Assembly: GCF_003182135.1 (NCBI RefSeq)
Contig: NZ_QGTL01000012.1
Location: 1-64,000, forward strand
Direction: 5' to 3'
Length of the DNA stretch: 64,000 nt
Source of the DNA: Nocardia neocaledoniensis
GTDB lineage: Bacteria > Actinomycetota > Actinomycetes > Mycobacteriales > Mycobacteriaceae
In this document: one piece after another, positions 1 through 8,048 of the stretch
Position numbering within the stretch: the first letter of the stretch is position 1
Layout of the letters: every line of letters starts with the position of its first letter
Position numbers and translations under genes: made by a program
The notes under the pieces: model-generated
What the model was told of the DNA's origin: nothing
The model's database searches: none
The model's input: only the letters and a program-made list of their open reading frames with translations

Positions 1-96
1 GAAACGCCCGGTCCCATTCCGAACCCGGAAGCTAAGGCCACCTGCGCCGATGGTACTGCACTCGACAGGGTGTGGGAGAGTAGGACACCGCCGGAC
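1..96 (+). rRNA. rrf: 5S ribosomal RNA, 3' portion
   Basis: The window opens inside a 5S rRNA. The segment holds the conserved GGTCCCATTCCGAACCCGG loop region and ends with GAGAGTAGGACACCGCCGGA, the typical actinobacterial 5S 3' end. The first 20 or so bases of the molecule lie outside the window. A terminator follows at once, so this is the end of an rRNA operon. The exact 3' end may differ by a few bases. Confidence 0.95.
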
Positions 97-106
97 ATAT
101 TTTGCG

Positions 107-140
107 AAAGGCCCTCCAACTTCGGTTGGAGGGCCTTTTT
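107..140 (+). terminator. rRNA operon terminator
   Basis: AAAGGCCCTCCAAC, a TTCG tetraloop, then GTTGGAGGGCCTTTTT: a perfect 14-bp stem followed by a T run. This is a textbook intrinsic terminator directly after the 5S gene. Confidence 0.95.
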
Positions 141-178
141 GCGTTCGCGTCCTCCGAGCCGACGACCCCGGCGAGGGC

Positions 179-184
179 TACCGT
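179..184 (+). promoter_or_regulatory. -10 box of the SRPBCC gene
   Basis: TACCGT lies exactly 6 bases before the ATG at 191. The mRNA would start at the start codon (leaderless). Confidence 0.5.
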
Positions 185-190
185 GGAAGT

Positions 191-673
191 ATGTCGACCA
201 CGAGGATAGGCAGGCACATCAACGCCCCGCGGGCAGCGGTCTACCGGCTGCTCCTCGACGCCGACGCGGTCAAGGCGTGGATGATTCCCGACGACATGGC
301 GAAGGCCAGCGAGGTCCACCGGTTCGAGCCGCAGGAGGGCGGGACGTTCTCGATCACGCTCATCTACGACGACGCCGCCGACGCGGACAAGGACGCGCAG
401 CACGACGCCTACTACGGCCGTTTCCTCACCCTGACTCCCGACGAGCAGGTCGTCGAGGTGCTCGAATTCGTCACCGACAGGCCGGAGATGTCGGGCGCGC
501 AGACCGTCACCTTCACCCTCGGCGACGCGGCCGGCGGCGGCACCGATCTGGAGGTGCTGCACGAAGGCGTCCCGCCGGGACTGAGCCTGCCGGACAACGA
601 GATCGGCTGGCAGACGGCGCTGGCGAAGCTCGTCGCGCTCGCTGAACACGGCTCGGTCGCCGGGCCACAATAA
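191..673 (+). CDS. SRPBCC / AHSA1-like protein
   Basis: This 160-residue protein has the fold signature of the SRPBCC (START-like) superfamily, AHSA1 branch: an N-terminal strand ending in an INAPRAAVYRLLLD helix, a central acidic segment, and a C-terminal helix starting near GWQTALAKLVALAEH. Such proteins have a deep hydrophobic cavity and bind lipids, polyketides or client proteins; the ligand here cannot be told. The ATG at 191 is chosen because TACCGT sits 6 bases upstream; an in-frame start at 50 would lie inside the 5S gene. It stands alone between the rRNA terminator and the ABC operon. Cytoplasmic, with no signal sequence. Confidence 0.8.
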   Translation: MSTTRIGRHINAPRAAVYRLLLDADAVKAWMIPDDMAKASEVHRFEPQEGGTFSITLIYDDAADADKDAQHDAYYGRFLTLTPDEQVVEVLEFVTDRPEMSGAQTVTFTLGDAAGGGTDLEVLHEGVPPGLSLPDNEIGWQTALAKLVALAEHGSVAGPQ

Positions 674-728
674 GTTCACCGTAACGCTAACCGTGTTCGG
701 GTGAGCGGCGGCTTGCTTCAATCCGTGT

Positions 729-1820
729 ATGCACCGACCGAACACCTTCCCGCTCGGCCTCCGTGGCCGTGCCACCGCCGTGCTCCTGGCGCTGGCGACC
801 TTCGCGACCGTCGGACTCAGCGGCTGCGCGAACGGTGGCGACGCACCGGTCGGCACGCCCGACGCGCCGCTGCCGGTCGACGTCCCGCCCGGCACCACCC
901 TGATCGTGGCCGACCAGCAGGAGCGGCTGCAGTCGGCCCTGCGCCTGTCCGGTGAGCTGGACAAGCTGCCGTTCAAGATCGAGTTCGCCAACTTCATCGG
1001 CGGGCCTGCCGTGCTCGAGGCATTCCGGGCCGGTGCCGCCGATGTGGGGCAGGTCGGCGATGTACCGCCGATCCACGCCCTCGCCGCGGGACAGGACGTA
1101 CCGATCGTCGGCTCGTACCAGACCGATCCCAAGGCGCTGAAACTCGCTGTCGCGCCCGGCCGTTCGATCAGCAAGCTGGCGGATCTGCGCGGGAAGAAGA
1201 TCGCCTACGCGGAGGGGACCGCGCAGCAGGCCGCCGTCCTCAAGGCGCTCACCAAGGCCGGGCTGACACCGGGTGACGTGCAGCTGGTCCGGTTGCAGCT
1301 CGCGGAGTTCCTCGACGCGGTGCGTACCGGTCAGGTCGACGTCGCGCCGCTGATCGAACCGAACGTGACCCGGCTGCTGCGCACCGCGGGCGCCTCGCTG
1401 ATCCCGGATTCGGAGACCAGCGGCATCTACACCGGGCTCGCCTACCTCTATGCCCGCCGCGCCGTAGTGCAGGACCCGGCCAAGGCCGCCGCGACCCGGG
1501 CCCTGGTCGGGGCGTTCGTGCGGGCCTGGCAGTGGACCAACACCCACCGCGAGGAGTGGGCGACGCGCTACTACGTCGAGATCCAGAAGGTCAGCGCCGA
1601 CGACGCGAAACGCATCGTCGAGTCGCTGGGCACCTACACCTTTCCGCACCTGGACCAGCAGTTGATCGCCCGCCAGCAGGCCACCATCGACGCGATCGAC
1701 GCGGCAGGCGAGCTGCCGAAGAAGATCGAGGCCGTCGACGGTTTCGATCTGCGTTTCGACGCCGCGGTCACCGAAGCGGTCGCGGCCAGCGGGGCGGCGT
1801 TCGCGCCGGCGGCGAGCTGA
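729..1820 (+). CDS. ABC transporter substrate-binding lipoprotein, sulfonate/nitrate type
   Basis: This 363-residue lipoprotein has a basic N-terminus, a hydrophobic stretch and a lipobox LSGC with the lipidated Cys at 33. The rest matches the SsuA/TauA/NMT1 class of periplasmic-binding proteins, with phrases such as GPAVLEAFRAGAADVGQVGD and a DLRGKKIAYAEGTAQQ segment. It should capture an alkylsulfonate, sulfonate ester or similar small anion outside the membrane and pass it to the permease encoded next. Its TGA overlaps the permease ATG, so the two are translationally coupled. The true substrate is not visible from sequence. Ssu-type naming is by family only. Confidence 0.85.
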   Translation: MHRPNTFPLGLRGRATAVLLALATFATVGLSGCANGGDAPVGTPDAPLPVDVPPGTTLIVADQQERLQSALRLSGELDKLPFKIEFANFIGGPAVLEAFRAGAADVGQVGDVPPIHALAAGQDVPIVGSYQTDPKALKLAVAPGRSISKLADLRGKKIAYAEGTAQQAAVLKALTKAGLTPGDVQLVRLQLAEFLDAVRTGQVDVAPLIEPNVTRLLRTAGASLIPDSETSGIYTGLAYLYARRAVVQDPAKAAATRALVGAFVRAWQWTNTHREEWATRYYVEIQKVSADDAKRIVESLGTYTFPHLDQQLIARQQATIDAIDAAGELPKKIEAVDGFDLRFDAAVTEAVAASGAAFAPAAS

Positions 1821-2680
1821 TGGTCACCCTCGACGCCACCGTCCTGCGGCGGCTCCGGCCGCAAACGCCGCCGGTGGCGGCGCTCGCGCCCCGCGGACGT
1901 GGCGCCCGCAGGCTCGGGCCGGGCCGACCGATTCCGTTCGGGTTCGCCGTCGGCCCCGGCCTGCTGGTCGGGGCGTGGATCCTCGGATCAGCCACCGGAG
2001 CACTGGATCCGGAGACCTTGCCCGCTCCCTGGACGGTCGCCGCGACCGCGGGCGAGCTGATCGCCGACGGCCGCCTGCAGTCGAATCTGCTGACCTCGCT
2101 GCAGCGGGCCGTGCTCGGGCTCGCCCTCGGTGTGCTGATCGGCGTGGTGCTGGCGCTGGTCGCCGGGTTGAGCCGGATCGGGGAGGCCGTGGTCGACGGG
2201 CCGGTGCAGATCAAGCGGGCGATACCGACGCTGGCACTGATCCCGCTGTTCATCGTGTGGTTCGGGATCGGTGAGGAGATGAAGCTGATCGTCATCACGA
2301 CCAGCGTGCTCGTCCCGGTCTATCTCAACACCCACGCCTCCCTGCGCAGTGTGGACGCCCGCTATGTGGAGCTCGCCGAGACGGTCGGGCTGTCGCGGTG
2401 GGGGTTCGTGCGGCGGATCGCGCTGCCCGGCTCGCTGCCGGGGTTCTTCCTCGGCCTGCGGTTGGCGGTGACCATCTCGTGGCTGGCGCTCGTAGTGGTG
2501 GAGCAGGTCAACGCGACCAGCGGCATCGGCTATCTCATGACGCAGGCGCGCACCTACGGACAGATCGACGTGATCGTCGTCGGTCTGGTGATCTACGGAC
2601 TTCTCGGGCTCTTCGGCGACCTCGCCGTGCGGGCGGCGGAACGAAAGGCGCTGGCATGGCGACAGACACTGAGCGACTGA
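1820..2680 (+). CDS. ABC transporter permease, SsuC/TauC type
   Basis: This 286-residue inner-membrane protein of the BPD_transp_1 family has about six hydrophobic segments after a basic 40-residue N-terminus. The EAA loop that contacts the ATPase is seen around ELAETVGLSRWGFVRRIALP, with its conserved glycine. The start ATG overlaps the stop of the binding-protein gene (ATGA), and the 3' end overlaps the ATPase gene by 25 bases. It forms the translocation path of the importer, probably as a homodimer. Confidence 0.88.
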   Translation: MVTLDATVLRRLRPQTPPVAALAPRGRGARRLGPGRPIPFGFAVGPGLLVGAWILGSATGALDPETLPAPWTVAATAGELIADGRLQSNLLTSLQRAVLGLALGVLIGVVLALVAGLSRIGEAVVDGPVQIKRAIPTLALIPLFIVWFGIGEEMKLIVITTSVLVPVYLNTHASLRSVDARYVELAETVGLSRWGFVRRIALPGSLPGFFLGLRLAVTISWLALVVVEQVNATSGIGYLMTQARTYGQIDVIVVGLVIYGLLGLFGDLAVRAAERKALAWRQTLSD

Positions 2681-3417
2681 ACAAGGACCGGGTGGTGGTG
2701 CGTACGCACGCCCTCACCCGCGGGTTCGGCGACCGGATCGTTCTGAACGGGCTCGACATCGAGATCCGGCGCGGCGAGTTCGTGGCCCTGCTCGGGCGCA
2801 GTGGTTCGGGCAAGAGCACGTTGCTGCGGGCACTGGCCGAGCTCGACGCCGACGTGCCCGGTTCGGGCGAACTCACCGTGCCCGCGCAGCGGTCGGTGGT
2901 GTTCCAGGACTCCCGGCTGCTGCCGTGGGCACGGGTGCTCGACAACGTCGTCCTCGGGCTGACGGGTCGCGACGCGGCCGCGCGCGGGCGGGCGGCCTTG
3001 GCCGAGGTCGGCTTGGCCGGACGCGAGAAGGCCTGGCCGCGTGAGCTTTCCGGCGGCGAGCAACAACGCGTGGCGCTGGCCAGGTCACTGGTGCGCGAGC
3101 CGGAACTGCTGCTGGCCGACGAGCCGTTCGGCGCGCTCGACGCGCTCACCCGGATCCGGATGCACGCGCTGTTGCAGGCCCTGTGCGCACGGCACCGGCC
3201 CGCCGTCCTGCTGGTGACCCACGACGTGGACGAGGCCGTGCTGCTCGCCGACCGCGTGCTGGTCCTGGACGAGGGCCGGATCGCGATCGACCAGCGGATC
3301 GACATCGCGCGCCCGCGCAGGCACGCGCACGCGGAATTCACCCGGCTGCGCGACGTGCTGCTGGCCGGGCTCGGCGTGGATCCCACCGTATTCGAGGAAG
3401 TGAAGAAGGCGTCATGA
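2656..3417 (+). CDS. ABC transporter ATP-binding protein, SsuB/TauB type
   Basis: This 253-residue ATPase has a Walker A GRSGSGKST at residues 47-55, the signature LSGGEQQ from 131, a Walker B LLLADEP ending in catalytic Glu156, and an H-loop in VLLVTHDVDEA. It powers uptake by the binding protein and permease encoded upstream. The ATG at 2656 lies inside the permease gene and the stop overlaps the next ATG, so all four genes from 729 to 4763 appear to be one coupled operon. Confidence 0.92.
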   Translation: MATDTERLNKDRVVVRTHALTRGFGDRIVLNGLDIEIRRGEFVALLGRSGSGKSTLLRALAELDADVPGSGELTVPAQRSVVFQDSRLLPWARVLDNVVLGLTGRDAAARGRAALAEVGLAGREKAWPRELSGGEQQRVALARSLVREPELLLADEPFGALDALTRIRMHALLQALCARHRPAVLLVTHDVDEAVLLADRVLVLDEGRIAIDQRIDIARPRRHAHAEFTRLRDVLLAGLGVDPTVFEEVKKAS

Positions 3418-4763
3418 GTGCACCACGTCAGCTGAGCCTGAACGCGTTCATCTACCCGTCCGGGCACCACGAGGCCGCGTGGCGGCACCCCGACAGCAGG
3501 CCCGACCGCATCTACGACGTCTCCTACTACCAGGAGATCGGGCGCACCGCCGAGGCCGCGAAGCTCGACGCGGTGTTCTTCGCCGACGGCCCCGCACTGC
3601 GCACCGATGTGCGCCACAACGCGGCGCCCGGCTTGGAACCGATCACGCTGCTCACCGCGATCGCCACGGCGACAACACATCTGGGCCTCATCGCGACCGC
3701 GTCCACCACCTACTACGAGCCCTACAACCTGGCCCGGTTGTTCTCCTCGCTCGACCACCTCTCCGGTGGACGCGCGGGCTGGAACATCGTCACCACCGGA
3801 ACGGACCTGGCGGCGGCCAACTTCGGGCTCGACCGGCACCCCGACCACGCCGCGCGCTACGCCCGCGCGCGGGAGTTCGTCGACGCGGTGGTCGCGCTGT
3901 GGGACAGCTGGGAGGACGACGCCATCCTGCTCGACCGTGCGGCGGGCATCTACGCCGATCCGGACAAGATCCATCCGATCGACTTCGTCGGCGAACATCT
4001 GCGGGTCCGTGGGCCGTTCAACGCCGCCCGCACGCCGCAAGGGCATCCGGTGCTGGTGCAAGCGGGCGCCTCCAATGAGGGCCGGGCCTTCGCGGGCAAG
4101 TACGCCGAGGCGATCTTCACCGCCCACCAACGCCTTTCGGACGCGCAGACCTTCTACGCCGACATCAAGGCCAAGGCCGCCGAGTACGGGCGCGACGGCG
4201 GTGCGGTGAAGATCCTGCCCGGGATCAGCCCGTTCATCGCCGACACCGAGGCCGCGGCGAAACGCCTGGAGCGCGAGTTCAACGAACTGACCGTGCCCGA
4301 GTACGGGATCAAGCAGCTGGAATCGATCACCGGCACGTCGTTGCGCGCGCTCGCGCTGGACGAGCCGGTGCCGGTGGAGGTCTTCGCCGGCGCGGGCGAT
4401 GTCACCGACAACGCGCGGAGCAGGCTGCAGGTGGTGGCGGGCATCGTGGAACGCGAACGCCCGACGCTGCGCGGCCTGCTGCACCGGCTGGCCGGGGCGC
4501 GCGGGCACCGGGTGTTCGCCGGAACGCCCGAACAGGTCGCGGACACGATCGAGGAGTGGTTCACCCAGGGCGCCGCGGACGGTTTCAACGTGATGCCGCC
4601 GTACTACCCCGGTGGACTGGAAGTGTTCGCCGAGACGGTGGTGCCGATTCTGCAGGAGCGTGGGCTGTTCCGCACCGAGTACACGGGCACCACCCTGCGC
4701 GACCACTTCGGCCTGGCCCGCCCGCGCGGCCGCTTCGCGCCGGAACCCGCTACCGTCGGATGA
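3414..4763 (+). CDS. LLM-class flavin monooxygenase, NtaA/SnaA/DszA family
   Basis: This 449-residue protein is full length for the NtaA/SnaA/DszA/SoxA family of FMNH2-dependent two-component monooxygenases. Family phrases include the N-terminal LNAFIYPSGHHEAAWRHP, the ARLFSSLDHLSGGRAGWNIVT core and HPVLVQAGASNEGRAFA. These enzymes use reduced flavin from a separate reductase to cleave C-S or C-N bonds. The ATGA overlap with the ABC ATPase ties it to the importer, so the likely job is to oxidise an imported organosulfur compound and release sulfur. No flavin reductase gene is nearby, so reduced FMN must come from elsewhere. The substrate is inferred only. Confidence 0.85.
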   Translation: MSAPRQLSLNAFIYPSGHHEAAWRHPDSRPDRIYDVSYYQEIGRTAEAAKLDAVFFADGPALRTDVRHNAAPGLEPITLLTAIATATTHLGLIATASTTYYEPYNLARLFSSLDHLSGGRAGWNIVTTGTDLAAANFGLDRHPDHAARYARAREFVDAVVALWDSWEDDAILLDRAAGIYADPDKIHPIDFVGEHLRVRGPFNAARTPQGHPVLVQAGASNEGRAFAGKYAEAIFTAHQRLSDAQTFYADIKAKAAEYGRDGGAVKILPGISPFIADTEAAAKRLEREFNELTVPEYGIKQLESITGTSLRALALDEPVPVEVFAGAGDVTDNARSRLQVVAGIVERERPTLRGLLHRLAGARGHRVFAGTPEQVADTIEEWFTQGAADGFNVMPPYYPGGLEVFAETVVPILQERGLFRTEYTGTTLRDHFGLARPRGRFAPEPATVG

Positions 4764-5241
4764 GTGCGCCGATCGACGAGAACTGTTGTCCCGCACGGAG
4801 GCGGCTCGACACCGACAGCGCACAGGCTTCGGCGGTCGGCGTCCGTGTCCGGCGACGCGGTGCTGAGCGTGCTCGCCCGGCGGTCGTGGGTCCTGCCGCG
4901 CCGTGTGCTCGGGTCGCGGTGAGCGAGAAGGCGGGGCGGGGCGATTCGAGGGTGAGGGAGGGCGCCCCCGTGTGGCGGGTTGCTGGTGCTGACCGGGCAG
5001 GCAGGCGACCGCGGGAGGCATCCGCACGGTCGTCGGCGCGGGCTGGTTCCGGGCGATGGCCTCGTTGTGCGCGTCCAGGTGTCGTGGCGCAAAGGCTGTC
5101 GCGGAACCGTCGTGCTGGTCGGCGCGGAGGTCGCGGTGCGCGATGGCGGGGTGAAACGAGCGCTGGTGCGGCACCTGTCGCCGGTGTGCTGTGCGGGAGC
5201 GCGGGTGCGGACGCGCGGCGGTACCGTCGTGGTGGGGCGCG
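4764..5241. other. 478-bp region without a convincing gene
   Basis: Open frames exist on both strands, but their translations are Arg/Ala-rich and resemble no family I know. They look like composition artefacts of GC-rich DNA. One frame starts at 4760 with an ATGA overlap onto the monooxygenase stop and stays open to 5245. The only likely signal is TACCGT at 5222-5227, a possible -10 box for the MFS gene. Confidence 0.5.
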
Positions 5242-6441
5242 ATGATCGCGGAGACGGTCGATCCGGCGCCGATCCGGTTGCGCTCGCTGACCTGGCCGGT
5301 GTTCGCGCCGATGGCGCTCTACGGGGTCGGGGTCGGCGCGGCGGCGCCGATGTACGCCCTGCGCGCGCTCGATCTCGGGGCCTCGGCGGGTACCGCGGGG
5401 TTGCTGGTCGCGCTGGGCGGGCTCGGGATGGTGCTCACCGATCTGCCCGCGGGGCGGATCGTGGCGCGGATCGGGGAGCGGGCCGCCATCGGAGTGGGCA
5501 GCGTGCTCGGGACGGTGGGCGTGGTCGCCGCCATCGTGGCGCCGAATCTCGCTGTGCTGGCGGTGGGTTTGCTGCTCAACGGCGCCGCGGGCGCGGTGTG
5601 GGGGCTGGCGCGGCAGACGTATCTGGTGTCGGTGGTCGCCCCGGAGCAGCGGGGCCGGGCCATGTCGACGCTGGCGGGCGCGCATCGGCTCGGGTTCTTC
5701 TGCGGGCCCTTCCTCGGGGCCGCGCTGGTGCACGGGTTCGGTCCGGTCGGGGCGCTGTGGTTGCAGCTGGCCACCACGCTGCTGGCGAGCGCGGCGATGG
5801 TGACGATCCGCTCGGCCGAGATCGGTGACCCGTCCGCGTTGCGGCCACTGCACACGGTGCTCTCCGAAAACCGCACGGCGCTCGGCACTCTCGGGCTCGC
5901 GGCGGTCGCCGTCGGTGCCGCGCGGGCCTCCCGCAGCGCGTTGCTGCCGCTGTGGGCCGCGCATCTCGGCATCGACGCGGCCACCACGAGTCTGCTGTTC
6001 GGGCTGGCCGGGGCGATCGACGTGCTCATGTCGTATCCGGCCGGGGTCTGGCTGGACCGGGCGGGCAGCAGGGTCACCGGAGTCGCCTGCGGTCTCTGCT
6101 TCGCCGCGGGCTACGCGTCCCTGCCGTTCACCCACTCCGCGCTCACCATGGGCATCTCGACCCTGTTGCTCGGCCTGGCCAACGGGCTCAGCAACGGCCT
6201 GATCATGACCGTCGGGGCTTTCGCGGCGCCGGCCGATCGCCGGGCCGAATTCCTCGGCGCCTGGCGGCTGACCCACGACGTGGGGATGTTCGCCGGACCG
6301 GTCGCGGTGGGGGTGGTCGGCGCTTTCGCAGGTCTGGCCGCCGCGGGCGCGCTCCTCGCGGTCGGCGTGGGCCTCGGCGCCGTGGCCATGTACCGGTGGT
6401 TTCCCGGGCGGATCCGGCCACGGCTGGTGAGCGACGAGTAG
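5242..6441 (+). CDS. MFS transporter
   Basis: This 399-residue protein has about twelve hydrophobic segments, and the MFS loop motif between helices 2 and 3 is recognisable as DLPAGRIVARIGERAAI. A second copy of the pattern starts the C-terminal half (YPAGVWLDRAGSRVTG). This is a proton-driven transporter, probably an exporter of small molecules. The ATG at 5242 is used because TACCGT lies 14 bases upstream; the frame is open further 5' but has no good start. It is convergent with the DinB-fold gene. The substrate is unknown. Confidence 0.85.
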   Translation: MIAETVDPAPIRLRSLTWPVFAPMALYGVGVGAAAPMYALRALDLGASAGTAGLLVALGGLGMVLTDLPAGRIVARIGERAAIGVGSVLGTVGVVAAIVAPNLAVLAVGLLLNGAAGAVWGLARQTYLVSVVAPEQRGRAMSTLAGAHRLGFFCGPFLGAALVHGFGPVGALWLQLATTLLASAAMVTIRSAEIGDPSALRPLHTVLSENRTALGTLGLAAVAVGAARASRSALLPLWAAHLGIDAATTSLLFGLAGAIDVLMSYPAGVWLDRAGSRVTGVACGLCFAAGYASLPFTHSALTMGISTLLLGLANGLSNGLIMTVGAFAAPADRRAEFLGAWRLTHDVGMFAGPVAVGVVGAFAGLAAAGALLAVGVGLGAVAMYRWFPGRIRPRLVSDE

Positions 6442-6537
6442 CCCGCCGCCCCGACCGGGCGTCGCGGTCATGCGGTCCGCACGAGCGCTCGGCCTGGGAT
6501 CATCGCTGCCTGGGCGGGGAGGTAGCAGCCACGCTGT

Positions 6538-6605
6538 CCCGCCGACGTCCAGGTCGGGTCGCCTCGGCGCGGTCGAGGAAGCGGCGATTACCCCGCCGAC
6601 GTCCA
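6538..6605. repeat. 54-bp-period tandem duplication at the end of the DinB-fold gene
   Basis: The 14-mer CCCGCCGACGTCCA occurs at 6538-6551 and at 6592-6605, and similarity continues beyond it on the same side of both copies. The period is 54 bases, 18 codons. Read on the minus strand, the two copies give DPAWTSAG (the real C-terminus, then stop) and, after the stop in the same frame, DPTWTSAG. Confidence 0.75.
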
Positions 6606-7175
6606 AGCGGGGTCACGACCGGTGAGGCCGAGGAGGCGGTCGAGCAGGGGAGCACCGGGGTCGACCGGGACCTCGGGGCCGTAGATGCCCATGGCGCGGC
6701 CCTGGTCGGCGGACGCTGCGGTCTCGGCGTGGGCGTAGCGGAGCAGATCCTCGTCCCAGGCGGCGGTGGCGTCGACGGCACGGGCGAGGTCCCAGCCGTG
6801 CACGATCAGCTCGCCGACGACCATGCCGCCGACCAGTGCGGCGGGCAGTTCCGTCGGGCCGCCCATGTGCGTGGCGCCCTGCCAGGCCGCGGGCTCGCGC
6901 CAGGCGGCGGCGAGGTCGTCGAGGTGGGTGTCGAGGGCGGCGCCCCAGTCGCCCGCGGTGAGATCGACGTCGGTTTCGGTGGCCGCGGGCGGGGCGACCG
7001 CCTGCTTGCGTGCCGCGCCGGTCAGCGACGGTCCCCAGAACAGCAGGTGGTTGAGCAGGGCGCGCACGTCGAACTCGGCGCACGGTGTCGGAGCGGTGAG
7101 GTGTTCTGGCGTGATGGTGCGCAGGATCTTCGACAGCGGCTCGGCGGCGGTCGCCACCCGTTCGGTTTCGGACAT
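6588..7175 (-). CDS. TIGR03086-like DinB-fold metal-binding protein
   Basis: This 195-residue protein belongs to the mycothiol-dependent/DinB-like four-helix family. Metal-ligand positions are suggested by LLNHLLFWG in the N-terminal half and LIVHGWDLARA further on, with a final LLGLTGRDPAW motif typical of the TIGR03086 group. Members bind a divalent metal and some act as mycothiol-dependent transferases or isomerases. Here the substrate is unknown. The ATG at 7175 is the first good start; it faces the AraC gene across 62 bp, so the two may share regulation. The 3' end carries the tandem duplication described at 6538-6605. Confidence 0.8.
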   Translation of the reverse strand: MSETERVATAAEPLSKILRTITPEHLTAPTPCAEFDVRALLNHLLFWGPSLTGAARKQAVAPPAATETDVDLTAGDWGAALDTHLDDLAAAWREPAAWQGATHMGGPTELPAALVGGMVVGELIVHGWDLARAVDATAAWDEDLLRYAHAETAASADQGRAMGIYGPEVPVDPGAPLLDRLLGLTGRDPAWTSAG

Positions 7176-7225
7176 GGTTCGAGACAACCATCCCGCCGCA
7201 CGGGCTGTCTTGAACAAACGCGACA

Positions 7226-7231
7226 TACACT
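7226..7231 (+). promoter_or_regulatory. -10 box of the AraC gene
   Basis: TACACT ends 6 bases before the GTG at 7238, consistent with a leaderless transcript. Confidence 0.5.
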
Positions 7232-7237
7232 CGCCGC

Positions 7238-7990
7238 GTGGAGCGCGATCCGCGGGAGCTCGGTGGTGCCTGGCGCGCGGCGCAGCGCCATGATTTCGCC
7301 GCGCCCTCGGGAGCGCTGACGCGCTACGTCGCTCGGTACTGGTCGGCGAGCTGGGACTACGACCGGCCGTATCGGCAGCTGGTGGTGCCGTTGCCGAACG
7401 TGCACCTGAGTTTTCGCGACGGACGGGCCGAGCTGCACGGTCCGTCCTCCTCACACGTGTACCGCGAGCTGTCGGGGACCGGTTCGGTGTTCGGCGTCGC
7501 GTTCCGGCCCGGCATGTTCCGGCCCTTCCTCGGCGCGCCGGTGTCCCGGCTGCGCGACCGGACCGTCCACGCCACAACGGTATTCGGGACCGAGCTGCCC
7601 GCCACGGCGGACGTCGCCACGATCGAGCGGTTCCTCTCGGCGCGCCTGCCCGGGCCCGATCCGCACGCCGAACTCGCCGCCGACGTGGTCGACACCATCG
7701 CCGCCGACACGGGAGTCACCAGGGTGGACGCCATCGCCGCGCGATTCGGGCTGAGCGTGCGCGGGCTCCAGCGGTTGTTCGCCGAGCACGTCGGCATCGG
7801 TCCGAAATGGGTGGTGCGCCGCTACCGTCTGCACGAGATCACCGTCCGGCTCGACGCGGGTGGCGGTGTCGACTGGTCCGCCATCGCCGCCGACCTCGGC
7901 TACGCCGACCAGGCCCATCTGAGCCGGGACTTCCGGACGATTTTCGGCGAGCCGCCGACGAGCTACGCGCGCCGGTACGAAACCGGGTGA
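7238..7990 (+). CDS. AraC-family transcriptional regulator
   Basis: This 250-residue protein has an N-terminal ligand domain of the DUF6597 type (LVVPLPNVHLSFRDG and GVAFRPGMFRPFLG are characteristic) and a C-terminal double helix-turn-helix. The second HTH is clear in DLGYADQAHLSRDFRTIFGE, followed by PTSYARR. The GTG start is supported by the TACACT box 6 bases upstream. The gene is divergent from the DinB-fold gene and may regulate it or itself. The effector is unknown. Confidence 0.85.
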   Translation: MERDPRELGGAWRAAQRHDFAAPSGALTRYVARYWSASWDYDRPYRQLVVPLPNVHLSFRDGRAELHGPSSSHVYRELSGTGSVFGVAFRPGMFRPFLGAPVSRLRDRTVHATTVFGTELPATADVATIERFLSARLPGPDPHAELAADVVDTIAADTGVTRVDAIAARFGLSVRGLQRLFAEHVGIGPKWVVRRYRLHEITVRLDAGGGVDWSAIAADLGYADQAHLSRDFRTIFGEPPTSYARRYETG

Positions 7991-8036
7991 GCGTCCTTCA
8001 CCGGATCGACACGAGCCCCCGGCCGACCCCCGCTCC

Positions 8037-8042
8037 TACAGT
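8037..8042 (+). promoter_or_regulatory. -10 box of the hydrolase gene
   Basis: TACAGT, then GGAGGA, then ATG at 8049. The 6-base spacer could be a leaderless spacer or, if transcription starts further upstream, a Shine-Dalgarno. Confidence 0.45.
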
Positions 8043-8048
8043 GGAGGA

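Noticed and set aside
2535..5174. 879-codon open frame on the minus strand
   Set aside because: It runs opposite to the ATPase and monooxygenase genes, whose motifs are intact. The translation is Arg/Pro/His-rich without any domain, as expected of antisense GC-rich DNA.
4760..5245. Plus-strand frame starting with an ATGA overlap and a Cys-Cys pair near its start
   Set aside because: A Cys-rich leader peptide was considered, given the organosulfur context. The frame has no stop after the Cys pair, the translation soon becomes Arg/Ala-rich, and uORFs of that kind lie upstream of genes, not after an operon.
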